A DNA stretch of 52,394 bases from Bacillota bacterium (GTDB taxonomy: Bacteria; Bacillota; Clostridia; Lachnospirales; Lachnospiraceae), in contig JAEZGY010000096.1 of the NCBI GenBank assembly GCA_023416695.1, positions 1 through 52,394 on the forward strand. Reading direction: 5' to 3'. Of the stretch, positions 27,852 to 35,126 are shown piece by piece. The notes beneath the pieces are model-generated. The model ran no database searches. It had not been told where the DNA came from and saw nothing but the letters and a program-made list of their open reading frames with translations. A program made the translations under genes and the position numbers. Within the stretch, counting starts at the first letter, position 1; each line of letters starts with the position of its first letter.

Positions 27852-29156
27852 TTAGTCCTCTGTAATATCTGCTACTTCAATAATCATCTCAAATAGATCT
27901 GTGATATGTATCGTTACTCTTCCTTTATAGCGCTCTACAGCAGATTTGATACAAGATATCCCCATTCCATGATTGTTACTATCCTTTTTATTACTGATAA
28001 ATCTTCCATTTTGCTCTTTAGGTGCATAAAGAAAATTATTTCTACAACAAATGGTATAAATATGTTCTCTCTTAGTCATGCTTAATTGAATAAATGGATT
28101 GTCCGTCACCATAGATGCCGCCTCAATGGCATTGTCTAACATGTTACCTATAATGATACTTAAGTCCTTTGTGTTAAAAGGTAAGGAAGAGAGGGTGATA
28201 TCTATATCCATATCAATATTAAAGCTGGTTGCTTTTCCTATCTTTGTATTCAACAAGATAGTTAGTTCTTTGTTGTCTAGAAATATGTAGTCGTTGGCAT
28301 GGCAGGCATCTGCATAAATCTCTGTCAGATAATTTTTCAATTCGTCGTACTGTTTGGTTTCCACTAGTCCATGAAGAATACCAATGTGATTGTTTATGTC
28401 ATGTCTTAATGAACGTAGATTATTTACAATGTCCGACATGTCTTCGTAATACTTGTTCTCCATTTTTAACCAATTTAATTCCAATTGATACTCCATTTCC
28501 TTGTGAGATTTTTGCGCAACTTTGGAAATCAAGAAAGTAGAGAGTAAAGAGACTAAGGTGATACCTATGGTCATAAGTAGTAGTATTTGATAATTACTGT
28601 TAATTGTAGCTGGAGAAGTAATTGCTCGAATGGCTAGAGCAAATAGTAAAAAGTTAAAAATAAGGATAATGGTTAATTCCTTCATATAGTTAAATGTTAC
28701 TTCTCTATAGGCTCGAAAACGAACGCTAATCTGTTCTATCAAATAAAAGGCAATAAGTTTTGAAACTAAAATACATGCCTGTCGAATGGCCTCATTAGAA
28801 TGTACTACATAGTCAATGGTCTCCCTAGAGGCTATGGTAAGAATGATCATTACCAAGGACTCTGAAATAATCATTACAATAAAATAAATAAATGAAATAA
28901 GTATTTTTTTTCTAATTCCATCAGTATAGAAGACAAAGGCAATTAAAAAAATTGCTATGTTAAACACTATTCTGACAATATACTCAGTGGCTTCAGACGC
29001 ATTTATGCAAATGAAATATCTTAGGGCTAAGATTACCATAGCGGCAACCCCACTGATAAAACGAAGTTTTGGATTGAATCTAAATAGTAGTAGATTGTTA
29101 AACAGCCTACATAATAGAGCAGAATCCATTAAGGATGCAAGTAAGTCGTAATTCAT
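27852..29156 (-). CDS. GHKL sensor histidine kinase (AgrC-like)
   Basis: The 434-aa protein has six hydrophobic segments filling residues about 5-212, then a coiled linker, the H-box SLRHDINNHIG with His252, and a GHKL ATPase with N box IGNMLDNAIEAA and G box NHGMGISCIKSAVERYKG. This multi-helix sensor with an RHD-type phospho-acceptor is the AgrC/ComD class that detects secreted peptides. It is followed 28 bp later by the LytTR regulator. AAAGGAG precedes the ATG. The divergent strand carries a small Cys-containing peptide frame that could be its signal. Confidence 0.9.
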   Translation of the reverse strand: MNYDLLASLMDSALLCRLFNNLLLFRFNPKLRFISGVAAMVILALRYFICINASEATEYIVRIVFNIAIFLIAFVFYTDGIRKKILISFIYFIVMIISESLVMIILTIASRETIDYVVHSNEAIRQACILVSKLIAFYLIEQISVRFRAYREVTFNYMKELTIILIFNFLLFALAIRAITSPATINSNYQILLLMTIGITLVSLLSTFLISKVAQKSHKEMEYQLELNWLKMENKYYEDMSDIVNNLRSLRHDINNHIGILHGLVETKQYDELKNYLTEIYADACHANDYIFLDNKELTILLNTKIGKATSFNIDMDIDITLSSLPFNTKDLSIIIGNMLDNAIEAASMVTDNPFIQLSMTKREHIYTICCRNNFLYAPKEQNGRFISNKKDSNNHGMGISCIKSAVERYKGRVTIHITDLFEMIIEVADITED

Positions 29157-29367
29157 ATGTACTCCTTTACGTATGTTATTCGTAACAGTTGTTATTATTA
29201 TACATGATAAGGAAAAATGTTGTCAATTTTGTAAATTCATTATTATGCACAATTTCATTATAAATGTGCATTTATAGAAGATATGATGTTAAATGGCAAG
29301 TATATAATGCTGAATTGTGAAAGCTTATTGATTACTAAATAATTAAAAGTATAATTAAGGAATACAT
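29157..29367. promoter_or_regulatory. divergent control region between the kinase and peptide/pseudo-ABC genes
   Basis: These 211 AT-rich bases must hold promoters for both directions. An imperfect inverted repeat TGCACAATTT...AAATGTGCA spans 29246-29270. I see no clear LytTR direct repeat here. Confidence 0.4.
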
Positions 29368-29458
29368 ATGGGGGCAGGATACAAACTGTACCAGAGAGCA
29401 AAAGAGAGTATGAATAAAAATACCACAAAAGCTTATTACCACTTTGGGTACAGTGTTT

Positions 29459-29587
29459 ATGTTTGTTACTACAAAAAGATTTGCTTGGGGAAGCAATGGA
29501 TGTTGGTTCTATTTCTATGTGACAGGGAAATCAGAAGGAGCTGACAAGATTACAACAAATGTCTTAATAAACATAGTGAAGAAGTGA
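29459..29587 (+). CDS. candidate small secreted peptide (possible AgrD-like precursor)
   Basis: This frame encodes 42 residues from the ATG at 29459, with the segment AWGSNGCWFYFY. One cysteine followed by bulky hydrophobics is the pattern of thiolactone autoinducers (Cys plus four residues). The frame is open further upstream, reading IPQKLITTLGTVF, but has no ATG there. Loss of one A from the five-A run at 29416-29420 would join it to the ATG at 29410 and give an amphipathic leader typical of AgrD. The stop is directly before the next gene's ribosome binding site, consistent with coupling. Against this, the acidic/proline tail of AgrD is missing and no AgrB is nearby. It may be frameshifted, decayed or spurious. 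Confidence 0.35.
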   Translation: MFVTTKRFAWGSNGCWFYFYVTGKSEGADKITTNVLINIVKK

Positions 29588-29601
29588 TAAGGAGAGAATG
29601 G

Positions 29602-30180
29602 ATGGATCTGGTGGTAGATAATTATGGCAGATATAGAATTAAAGTCCCCTTAAGTGATTCAGTTATTTTGTTAGCCAGTAAGGACATATCAGTCTTAGAT
29701 GCCTTTATACAGACAATCTTAAAGTGTCGTGAACAGTGCTATGTATTGGGGCAGGGCGGAGAGGAAAATCAATCTCTTACTGAATATAATGTGGACTTTG
29801 TTGATGAATTCTCAAAAACATCATTAGGTATAGAAGAATATTTGAGCTTTTTTGCTCTTGCCAGTCGAAAGTATAATGAATCATATGTAAAAGATATTGA
29901 TAAGTTTATAATTGATAATAATTTACAGGAACTAAAGGACAAGCCTTTGTGTGAGTTATCTGTATTAATACAGATGAAAACAAGATTATTCATTTCAAAG
30001 ATGAAGAAGACGAGGCTTCTTATATTATCCAATAATAATGGTACAATTAATGATAAAAGCGTAATTGAAATTGCCGAGTATATTAATTCGTATTGTAAAG
30101 AAAATAACATGATTGCTATAATTACTACAAGGTTCACTCCTTTGGTAAAAGCGTATAAGGGAGAATTAGTAACGCTTTAA
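29602..30180 (+). CDS. degenerate ABC ATPase-like protein (pseudo-ATPase)
   Basis: The 192-aa protein follows the layout of an ABC nucleotide-binding domain, but each catalytic motif is replaced. At the Walker A position it reads LLASKDISVLDAF, at the signature position LCELSVLIQMKTRLF, and at Walker B LLILSNNNGTIN where LLILDEPTNGL is usual. The D-loop/H-loop part reads IAIITT without the histidine. It should not hydrolyse ATP. It may be a regulatory or assembly partner, or a decaying pseudogene without stop codons. The ATG at 29602 is chosen for AAGGAGA; a GTG at 29584 lies before it. No permease gene is adjacent. Confidence 0.55.
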   Translation: MDLVVDNYGRYRIKVPLSDSVILLASKDISVLDAFIQTILKCREQCYVLGQGGEENQSLTEYNVDFVDEFSKTSLGIEEYLSFFALASRKYNESYVKDIDKFIIDNNLQELKDKPLCELSVLIQMKTRLFISKMKKTRLLILSNNNGTINDKSVIEIAEYINSYCKENNMIAIITTRFTPLVKAYKGELVTL

Positions 30181-30264
30181 CACTGTAGATTCAATGAGAA
30201 GTAAAAGAATCTAGTAAAGAATTACCTTGAAGTATTTTATACAATAAATTGGGGAGTTTTAAGG

Positions 30265-30296
30265 AAAGGGTACGTAGTTCATACGTACCCTTTTGG
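30265..30296 (+). terminator. terminator after the pseudo-ABC gene
   Basis: AAAGGGTACGTA at 30265-30276 pairs perfectly with TACGTACCCTTT at 30282-30293, followed by T. Confidence 0.8.
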
Positions 30297-30575
30297 CATA
30301 GTATAATGCAATGGTTCCTAATTCGCTAGTCGTACCAATAATTCCATTTCTACCAACCGGACAGCGTTCCGCTTTCGAGAAAAATCAGCTCATACGTTAC
30401 AGAAAAAATGTATACGGCATTCATTCTTGCATAAGTCGATGCATCTTTTGGCAAAAAGGCAACATTCTCCGGTTGTACAGTGATTATGTCTCGTTAGGAT
30501 TCCTTGCTACAGCCGTAATGCCCCAGAGAAATCTATGGAACATTTATAGTTTCCACACATTTTATGAATTTATAC
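30297..30575. other. non-coding spacer
   Basis: I find no supportable gene here. A 91-codon plus-strand frame (30311-30586) has no ribosome binding site and an atypical composition. It might be a decayed fragment, but nothing identifies it. Confidence 0.5.
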
Positions 30576-30604
30576 TTGAACTCTGAATTGTTTTATGATA
30601 GAAT
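30576..30604 (+). promoter_or_regulatory. tRNA-Leu promoter
   Basis: TTGAAC at 30576-30581, a 17-bp spacer and TAGAAT at 30599-30604. The tRNA begins 39 bp later, after a leader hairpin. Confidence 0.7.
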
Positions 30605-30610
30605 ATGCCT

Positions 30611-30629
30611 TGTCGTCAGGTTGACGACA
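30611..30629 (+). repeat. perfect hairpin in the tRNA-Leu leader
   Basis: TGTCGTCA-GGT-TGACGACA is an 8-bp perfect stem with a 3-base loop, starting 6 bp after the -10. It could be a processing signal in the pre-tRNA leader or a repressor site at the transcription start. Function unknown. Confidence 0.5.
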
Positions 30630-30643
30630 TAAATAAATATTAT

Positions 30644-30725
30644 GCGGAAGTGCTGGAATGGCAGACAGGCAGCACTAAGGATGCTGTGTTCTACGAACGT
30701 GTGGGTTCAAGTCCCATCTTCCGCA
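30644..30725 (+). tRNA. tRNA-Leu (AAG)
   Basis: Acceptor GCGGAAG pairs perfectly with CTTCCGC, and the discriminator is A. The anticodon stem CAGCA/TGCTG closes the loop CTAAGGA, giving anticodon AAG, which reads CUU and, if A34 is edited to inosine, CUC and CUA. The long variable arm (TTCTACGAAC) is typical of Leu. No CCA is encoded. Most bacteria use GAG here, so an A34 Leu tRNA is noteworthy. Confidence 0.92.
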
Positions 30726-30734
30726 GATAAAAGA

Positions 30735-30762
30735 AAAGCAAGTACGAAAGTACTTGCTTTTT
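30735..30762 (+). terminator. tRNA-Leu terminator
   Basis: AAAGCAAGTAC at 30735-30745, a GAAA tetraloop, and the perfect complement at 30750-30760, running into T. Confidence 0.85.
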
Positions 30763-30781
30763 CTTTTGAAGCGGGAGCGTC

Positions 30782-30802
30782 CCTTGAACCCAGGGTTCAA
30801 GG
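30782..30802. repeat. near-perfect palindrome in a GC-rich patch
   Basis: CCTTGAACCC-A-GGGTTCAAGG is a 10-bp perfect inverted repeat inside a patch (about 30770-30840) visibly richer in G and C than its surroundings. GGGTTCAAG matches the T-loop of tRNAs, including the tRNA-Leu just upstream. It could be a recombination remnant or the base of a structured RNA. Nothing more is supported. Confidence 0.4.
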
Positions 30803-31013
30803 TCTCCTCGACCTGATGGTCTTCGTCGGTCGGTTCGGTGGCACTTTCATGGTATTGGTGTAAATTGTGACAATTTGTATTTTCTGTTGTGAAACAGAGG
30901 TCTATTCACTTAGATATCTTTTTTAGAATACTATTGAAATACATTTTTAATTCACTTATGCTTATTTTTGGAAGTCCAAAGAATATGAAAATTTGAAAGG
31001 GAGATGTGGTTTT

Positions 31014-32000
31014 ATGAATAAAGAAGAATTGCATAATTTTATAGAAAAACAACAACCAAATATATGTCAAATAGTAGCGATTAGGGATAATGAAATGGTT
31101 TACAGTGATAATTGGAATGATTATAAGAAAGATGATTGTGCACATATAATGTCTGCTACAAAAAGTATAATGTCTTTACTCATTGGAATTGCCTTAGATA
31201 AAGGGCAAATAAGAAGTGTTGATGATAAAGTTTTGGATTATTTCCCTGATTATATAGTTAAAAGAGGCGAAAAAACAATTTATGAAATTACCATAAAACA
31301 TTTATTAACCATGAGAGCACCATATAAGTGTAAGGGTGACCCTTGGTCTAAGGTGTGTTCAAGTGAGAATTGGACATATGCATCACTTGATTTTTTAGGA
31401 GGAAGAAAAGGCTTAACTGATGAATTTAATTATCAAACAGTGTGTCTTCATATACTCTCGGGAATATTATATAAAGCAACAAATATGAAAACTGTAGATT
31501 ATGCTAACCCATACCTATTTGAGCCATTAGGTATTAAAATGCATATAAACTATTTAGCAGAAACAGCAGAAGAACATAAACAATTTACAATAGCAAAGCT
31601 ACCTAAAGGGAATATTTGGTTTTGTGATACTGATGGATTAGGAACTCCAGGATATGGACTTTGTATGTCGGCAGAAGATATGGCTAAAATAGGATTATTA
31701 TGCCTAAATAAAGGCATTTATGATAATAAACAAATAATATCTTCAAGATGGATAGAAGAAATGACAAGACCTAGAACTGTTGAAAGTAATAACTTTAGAG
31801 GAATGGAATATGGTTATTTGTGGTGGATTATTGACCGTAAAAAGAATATATATGCTGCTATTGGAAATAGTGGGAATGTTATTTACATCAATCCACAAAA
31901 GAATATTGTAATAGCTGTATCATCCTATTTTAAACCTACTATATTAGATAGAGTAGATTTTATTCAGGAATATATTGAACCTTTTATTAGTCAGATATAA
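31014..32000 (+). CDS. beta-lactamase-fold serine hydrolase
   Basis: The 328-aa protein belongs to the serine beta-lactamase/class C penicillin-binding-like hydrolases. The nucleophile motif SxxK is SATK in HIMSATKSIMSLLIG, and the tyrosine motif region is FNYQTV, a Tyr-x-Thr rather than Tyr-x-Asn. GNSGN stands near the position of the usual KTG. It has no signal peptide, so it is probably a cytosolic esterase or peptidase rather than a resistance enzyme. The start at ATG 31014 follows AAAGGGAG; an upstream TTG would place that site inside the gene. Base composition is more AT-rich than the neighbours, which fits acquisition, although this is an impression. Confidence 0.82.
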   Translation: MNKEELHNFIEKQQPNICQIVAIRDNEMVYSDNWNDYKKDDCAHIMSATKSIMSLLIGIALDKGQIRSVDDKVLDYFPDYIVKRGEKTIYEITIKHLLTMRAPYKCKGDPWSKVCSSENWTYASLDFLGGRKGLTDEFNYQTVCLHILSGILYKATNMKTVDYANPYLFEPLGIKMHINYLAETAEEHKQFTIAKLPKGNIWFCDTDGLGTPGYGLCMSAEDMAKIGLLCLNKGIYDNKQIISSRWIEEMTRPRTVESNNFRGMEYGYLWWIIDRKKNIYAAIGNSGNVIYINPQKNIVIAVSSYFKPTILDRVDFIQEYIEPFISQI

Positions 32001-32661
32001 ATTCAAATATGTAGAGAACATAAAAATTCAGTTTGTAAAGGTCTTGCGGAAGTTTGTTCCACTTGTAGATGATGTGCCAAAAAGGCCCTTTCTCACAGAT
32101 ATCATACAAGTATTCGTATGTACGAGCGAATGTATAAAGCTAAAGCTTTGTATCTACGGTATGTATGATTATTACTCAAGGATAAGCCTAACTTCTTGCA
32201 TACTTTATACAGGGATTCGTAATAAGCGGCTATTACATTTCTGCTAATTTTCTCTCTGTAACGACATTTCAACAACTTTTTTAGTACGCATATTTAATTG
32301 TTAAAGTGTTTTCAAGTAGATTGAGATGAATTGTTTCATCTGTATATGCCCTCTGATATATTTTGGGGAGAGAAAATAACTGATTACTAAATTAATCAAA
32401 AAATTTCTCTCGCAGTGTATATGAGGCAAAAATTCATAATCCTTGTTTTTACATCTCTAATGGATGTGTACGCTCCATTTTCACAGTTTTGTAAGAAAGA
32501 TAACCAATTACTTCGTAATGTATGTGACATTAATTCTTGCTAAAGACTAAATAAAGTTCTTAATAGATATTAGCAAATCGGAACATTGCAAACATTTCGT
32601 GGGTTTTCTTGTTAACTTGTGTATAATTAAGTAAATGACAGCAATGAAAGGAGGCGATGGT
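32001..32661. other. non-coding spacer before the sigma-factor operon
   Basis: This stretch of 661 bases has no gene I can support; frames such as 31975-32247 lack a ribosome binding site. Near the end, TATAAT at 32622-32627 could be the -10 for the sigma gene. GGAAC...CGT at 32580-32600 resembles an ECF-type promoter, but with a short 13-bp gap. An autoregulated ECF promoter is plausible and unproven. Confidence 0.4.
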
Positions 32662-33210
32662 ATGGGAGAGCAGGAAATAATCGAACTCCTACTTCAAAGA
32701 GGTGGGAAAGGCATGGATGAATTATTAACACATTATGGCGCGTTAATGAGATACATCATTGCTCCTATTTTGCCAAATGTACATGATCAGGAAGACTGCC
32801 TGTCAGAAGTTACAATGCGAGTGTGGGAGAAAATAACAATGTATGATGCTCAGCGCGGAAGTTGGACATCTTGGTTAACTGCAGTTGCTAGAAATGGAGC
32901 ACTAAACTATAAAAGGAAAATTCTCATACATAGTAGAACAACGGATATTCCATTAAACACGCCATCGCCCGAATCTACTCCAGAAGATACAGTCATACGA
33001 AAAGAAAGAATGGATGCGATTAATCGCGCTTTACAGCTGCTGCCTTCGAAAGAAAGGACGTTATTCTATAGAAAATATTACTATTTACAATCAACTGCCC
33101 AGATTGCTTCTGAAATGGGCACAACCGAGAGAGCTGTTGAAGGAAAACTCTATCGGTTAAAAAAGAAGCTTCGCAGGATATTAGGAGGTGATGGATATGG
33201 GCAATCGTGA
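32662..33210 (+). CDS. ECF-type RNA polymerase sigma factor
   Basis: The 182-aa protein has sigma region 2 (LMRYIIAPILPNVHDQEDCLSEVTMRVWEKI, about 22-52) and region 4 with a helix-turn-helix (TAQIASEMGTTERAVEGKLYRLKKKL). It lacks regions 1 and 3, as extracytoplasmic-function sigma factors do. AAAGGAGG is well placed for the ATG at 32662; an earlier ATG at 32635 is upstream of that site. Its stop overlaps the start of a large membrane protein gene by 14 bp, the typical place for a cognate anti-sigma factor. Confidence 0.9.
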   Translation: MGEQEIIELLLQRGGKGMDELLTHYGALMRYIIAPILPNVHDQEDCLSEVTMRVWEKITMYDAQRGSWTSWLTAVARNGALNYKRKILIHSRTTDIPLNTPSPESTPEDTVIRKERMDAINRALQLLPSKERTLFYRKYYYLQSTAQIASEMGTTERAVEGKLYRLKKKLRRILGGDGYGQS

Positions 33211-34708
33211 ATGGAAAACAATGGATGATCAAGAGTTTGAAACTATGCTTGAAAGTAACCTTTCTGAATTACCACCTAATGATATCGTAAGAAACGTAAC
33301 ACCTTGGAAGAAGTCGATGAACCGTGTTCTGATTGGCATGGTATTCACTACGTTTACATTAGAATTCTGGTATCTCAATTATATTTTTCCTACCATCGGC
33401 GTAATTATGCTATTGTTGGGATTTCGTGCATTGAAACATGAAAATAAGTGGTTTGGAATTTGTTTTATTGTATCCATCATACGAGCAGTATATGTTTTGG
33501 GTACATTAATTCTTAATACAACAATCATTCAACGTACGGTATCTATTTCAGATATCTTATCGGTGCTGAAACTTGTAGCGCTGGTTCTACTGCTTATTGA
33601 ATTTATTTGTTTTTGGCGTGGAATTGTATCAGTGCAACAAAAAGCAGGGGTGAGGCCTCATGGGGGGGGAGCAGTTGCTCTGATCGTATGGTATGCATGT
33701 ATGTGTCTACTTGCTTTCGTTCAGTATAGTGGAATAATAATTGCGGTAGCAATGGTTGTCATATATGTTTTTATCATTCGTAGTCTGTATAAACTATCCA
33801 AAGTACTTGACGAAGCCGGATATGCCATCCATGCGGTACCAATCAAAGTGACAGACCGTAGCATCGTGATTATACTAATACTAGCCTTGGGGGTAGGGCT
33901 TTGTTGTGGCTATGCATTCGGTGGAAGTTATCCTATGGAATGGACCAGGCTTAATACATCTGAACATGACGACGTTAAGGAGATTGAATCTCAGCTTCTT
34001 AGCCTTGGATTCCCAGAGGATGTCCTAGGTGACCTTAGTGCTGAGGATATTGTTGCCTGTGAGGGTGCGTTGCAGGTTGTTGTACATATTACAGATGAAC
34101 CAGTGAATGACGGTAGAAATGTGATAACAAGAGAGGGATATTATACAAAGAGTGACACCGTTTATGATGTAAAAGAATTGCGAATTACTGGCGTTGGGGT
34201 TCAAATTTCTGGTGAACGTGAGCGATGGATCATATTCCATCATTTTCTCTGGACTACAGATCCTGGGTTCTATGGTACCGAATCAATACAACTCTGGCCT
34301 GCGTATCGTGATGACGGATGGCATTCAGGCGGGGAGGTGACAGGGCGTGTGTTATATGACAAGAATGGACAGACATATGTTTCTGATTATAATTCCCTGG
34401 GTTCACAGACATATACTTCTAATGATTTGCTATGGGGAGATCAGAGTAGTACGGACATTTTTGCAACATTCTCCATGCCACGGGATAGTGACCGGCAGAG
34501 AGGATATGTAGCTTATCTGATTAATGAAGCCCAAGATGGGTGGTCTATCGAATCTTGGTTTAATTATACCCATCAGCGTAGCTGGAAACAGTACCCAGCT
34601 ATGACCGCTATGGAGATGAGAATGACAAACGGTTGGCCTCATTCGGGTGTATTTATAACCGTTCAAGACCAACTACTATGTTATCCAATTGAAGAACAGG
34701 CTGAATGA
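33197..34708 (+). CDS. multi-pass membrane protein, likely anti-sigma partner
   Basis: The 503-aa protein begins with a short cytosolic segment (about 1-38) containing DDQEFETMLESNLSELPPNDIV. It has about seven membrane helices up to residue about 252 and then an extracellular domain of about 250 residues. I do not recognise the outer domain. The N-terminal segment resembles the start of zinc-less anti-sigma proteins found beside ECF genes in Clostridia, where it holds the sigma factor until an outside signal. That role is inferred from gene overlap. The start at ATG 33197 fits AGGAGG at 33182-33187. Confidence 0.6.
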   Translation: MGNREWKTMDDQEFETMLESNLSELPPNDIVRNVTPWKKSMNRVLIGMVFTTFTLEFWYLNYIFPTIGVIMLLLGFRALKHENKWFGICFIVSIIRAVYVLGTLILNTTIIQRTVSISDILSVLKLVALVLLLIEFICFWRGIVSVQQKAGVRPHGGGAVALIVWYACMCLLAFVQYSGIIIAVAMVVIYVFIIRSLYKLSKVLDEAGYAIHAVPIKVTDRSIVIILILALGVGLCCGYAFGGSYPMEWTRLNTSEHDDVKEIESQLLSLGFPEDVLGDLSAEDIVACEGALQVVVHITDEPVNDGRNVITREGYYTKSDTVYDVKELRITGVGVQISGERERWIIFHHFLWTTDPGFYGTESIQLWPAYRDDGWHSGGEVTGRVLYDKNGQTYVSDYNSLGSQTYTSNDLLWGDQSSTDIFATFSMPRDSDRQRGYVAYLINEAQDGWSIESWFNYTHQRSWKQYPAMTAMEMRMTNGWPHSGVFITVQDQLLCYPIEEQAE

Positions 34709-34803
34709 ATCAATTAGAACACTCCTCTTCCCCACCGCAACCCTAAACTATCATTAACAAAGAATCATCCAACCAGACGACGAATTCTTTTAGGGAGGAT
34801 ACT

Positions 34804-34929
34804 ATGACAATCAATAAATACCAGCAGCTAGCCATGACTAGACTGAATTCATAATTATCTAGAAAAGATGTATGCATCGACAGTGTTATGGGGCTCTTTG
34901 GAGTCAGGGAATGCTGTATTCATATGAGT
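34804..34929 (+). pseudogene. remnant of a MazG-like nucleotide pyrophosphohydrolase gene
   Basis: After GGGAGG, the ATG at 34804 reads MTINKYQQLAMTRLNS and then an ochre stop. The same frame continues LSRKDVCIDSVMGLFG. This follows the start of MazG-like pyrophosphohydrolases, which in general form read MTIxxYQxLAMRT...VMGLCGExGE. The glutamates of the metal site are already lost in GVRECC, and similarity ends near 34929. So this is a truncated, stop-interrupted fossil with its ribosome binding site intact. Confidence 0.55.
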
Positions 34930-35036
34930 TCATCGTATTCCTCCTTTGACTCATTCAAGTCCAGGGGGGTGCCCGCATCCACATTTTTGCGGAAGGTTGA
35001 GCGAAACAGACGTCCCCCGGACATCTTGTGCCCCAT
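34920..35036 (-). CDS. small minus-strand ORF or gene fragment
   Basis: On the minus strand, 38 codons (or 34 from ATG 35024) read MGHKMSGGRLFRS, then TFRKNVDAGTPLDLNE and SKEEYDELI before TGA. The composition is protein-like (Lys, Glu, Asp, Gly; alternating hydrophobics), and the GC content is clearly above the surroundings. No ribosome binding site is visible. It may be a fragment of a transferred gene, and I do not recognise the family. The same bases can also form a GTCC(A)GGGGG/CCCCCGGAC stem, so a structural role is an alternative. Confidence 0.3.
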   Translation of the reverse strand: MGHKMSGGRLFRSTFRKNVDAGTPLDLNESKEEYDELI

Positions 35037-35126
35037 CTTCCAAAGATAAAGAAATAAGTATTCCTTTTATATATTAAATATGTACTATAATTAAAATGCA
35101 AAACTTAAATAAGGGGAGGTAACAGG

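Noticed and set aside
30311..30586. 91-codon plus-strand frame between the pseudo-ABC gene and tRNA-Leu
   Set aside because: No ribosome binding site, it overlaps the tRNA promoter, and no domain can be recognised.
30642..30863. 73-codon frame over tRNA-Leu
   Set aside because: It reads through the tRNA and its terminator, so it is an artefact of the RNA gene.
31975..32247. 90-codon frame after the serine hydrolase
   Set aside because: It starts inside the previous gene, has no ribosome binding site and an atypical composition.
34989..35043. GCGGAAG...CTTCC segment as a decayed second tRNA-Leu
   Set aside because: The two ends match the acceptor stem, but the middle has no D, anticodon or T arm, it is about 30 bases too short, and the minus-strand frame accounts for most of it. 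Only the 3' similarity is kept as a possible attachment-site trace.
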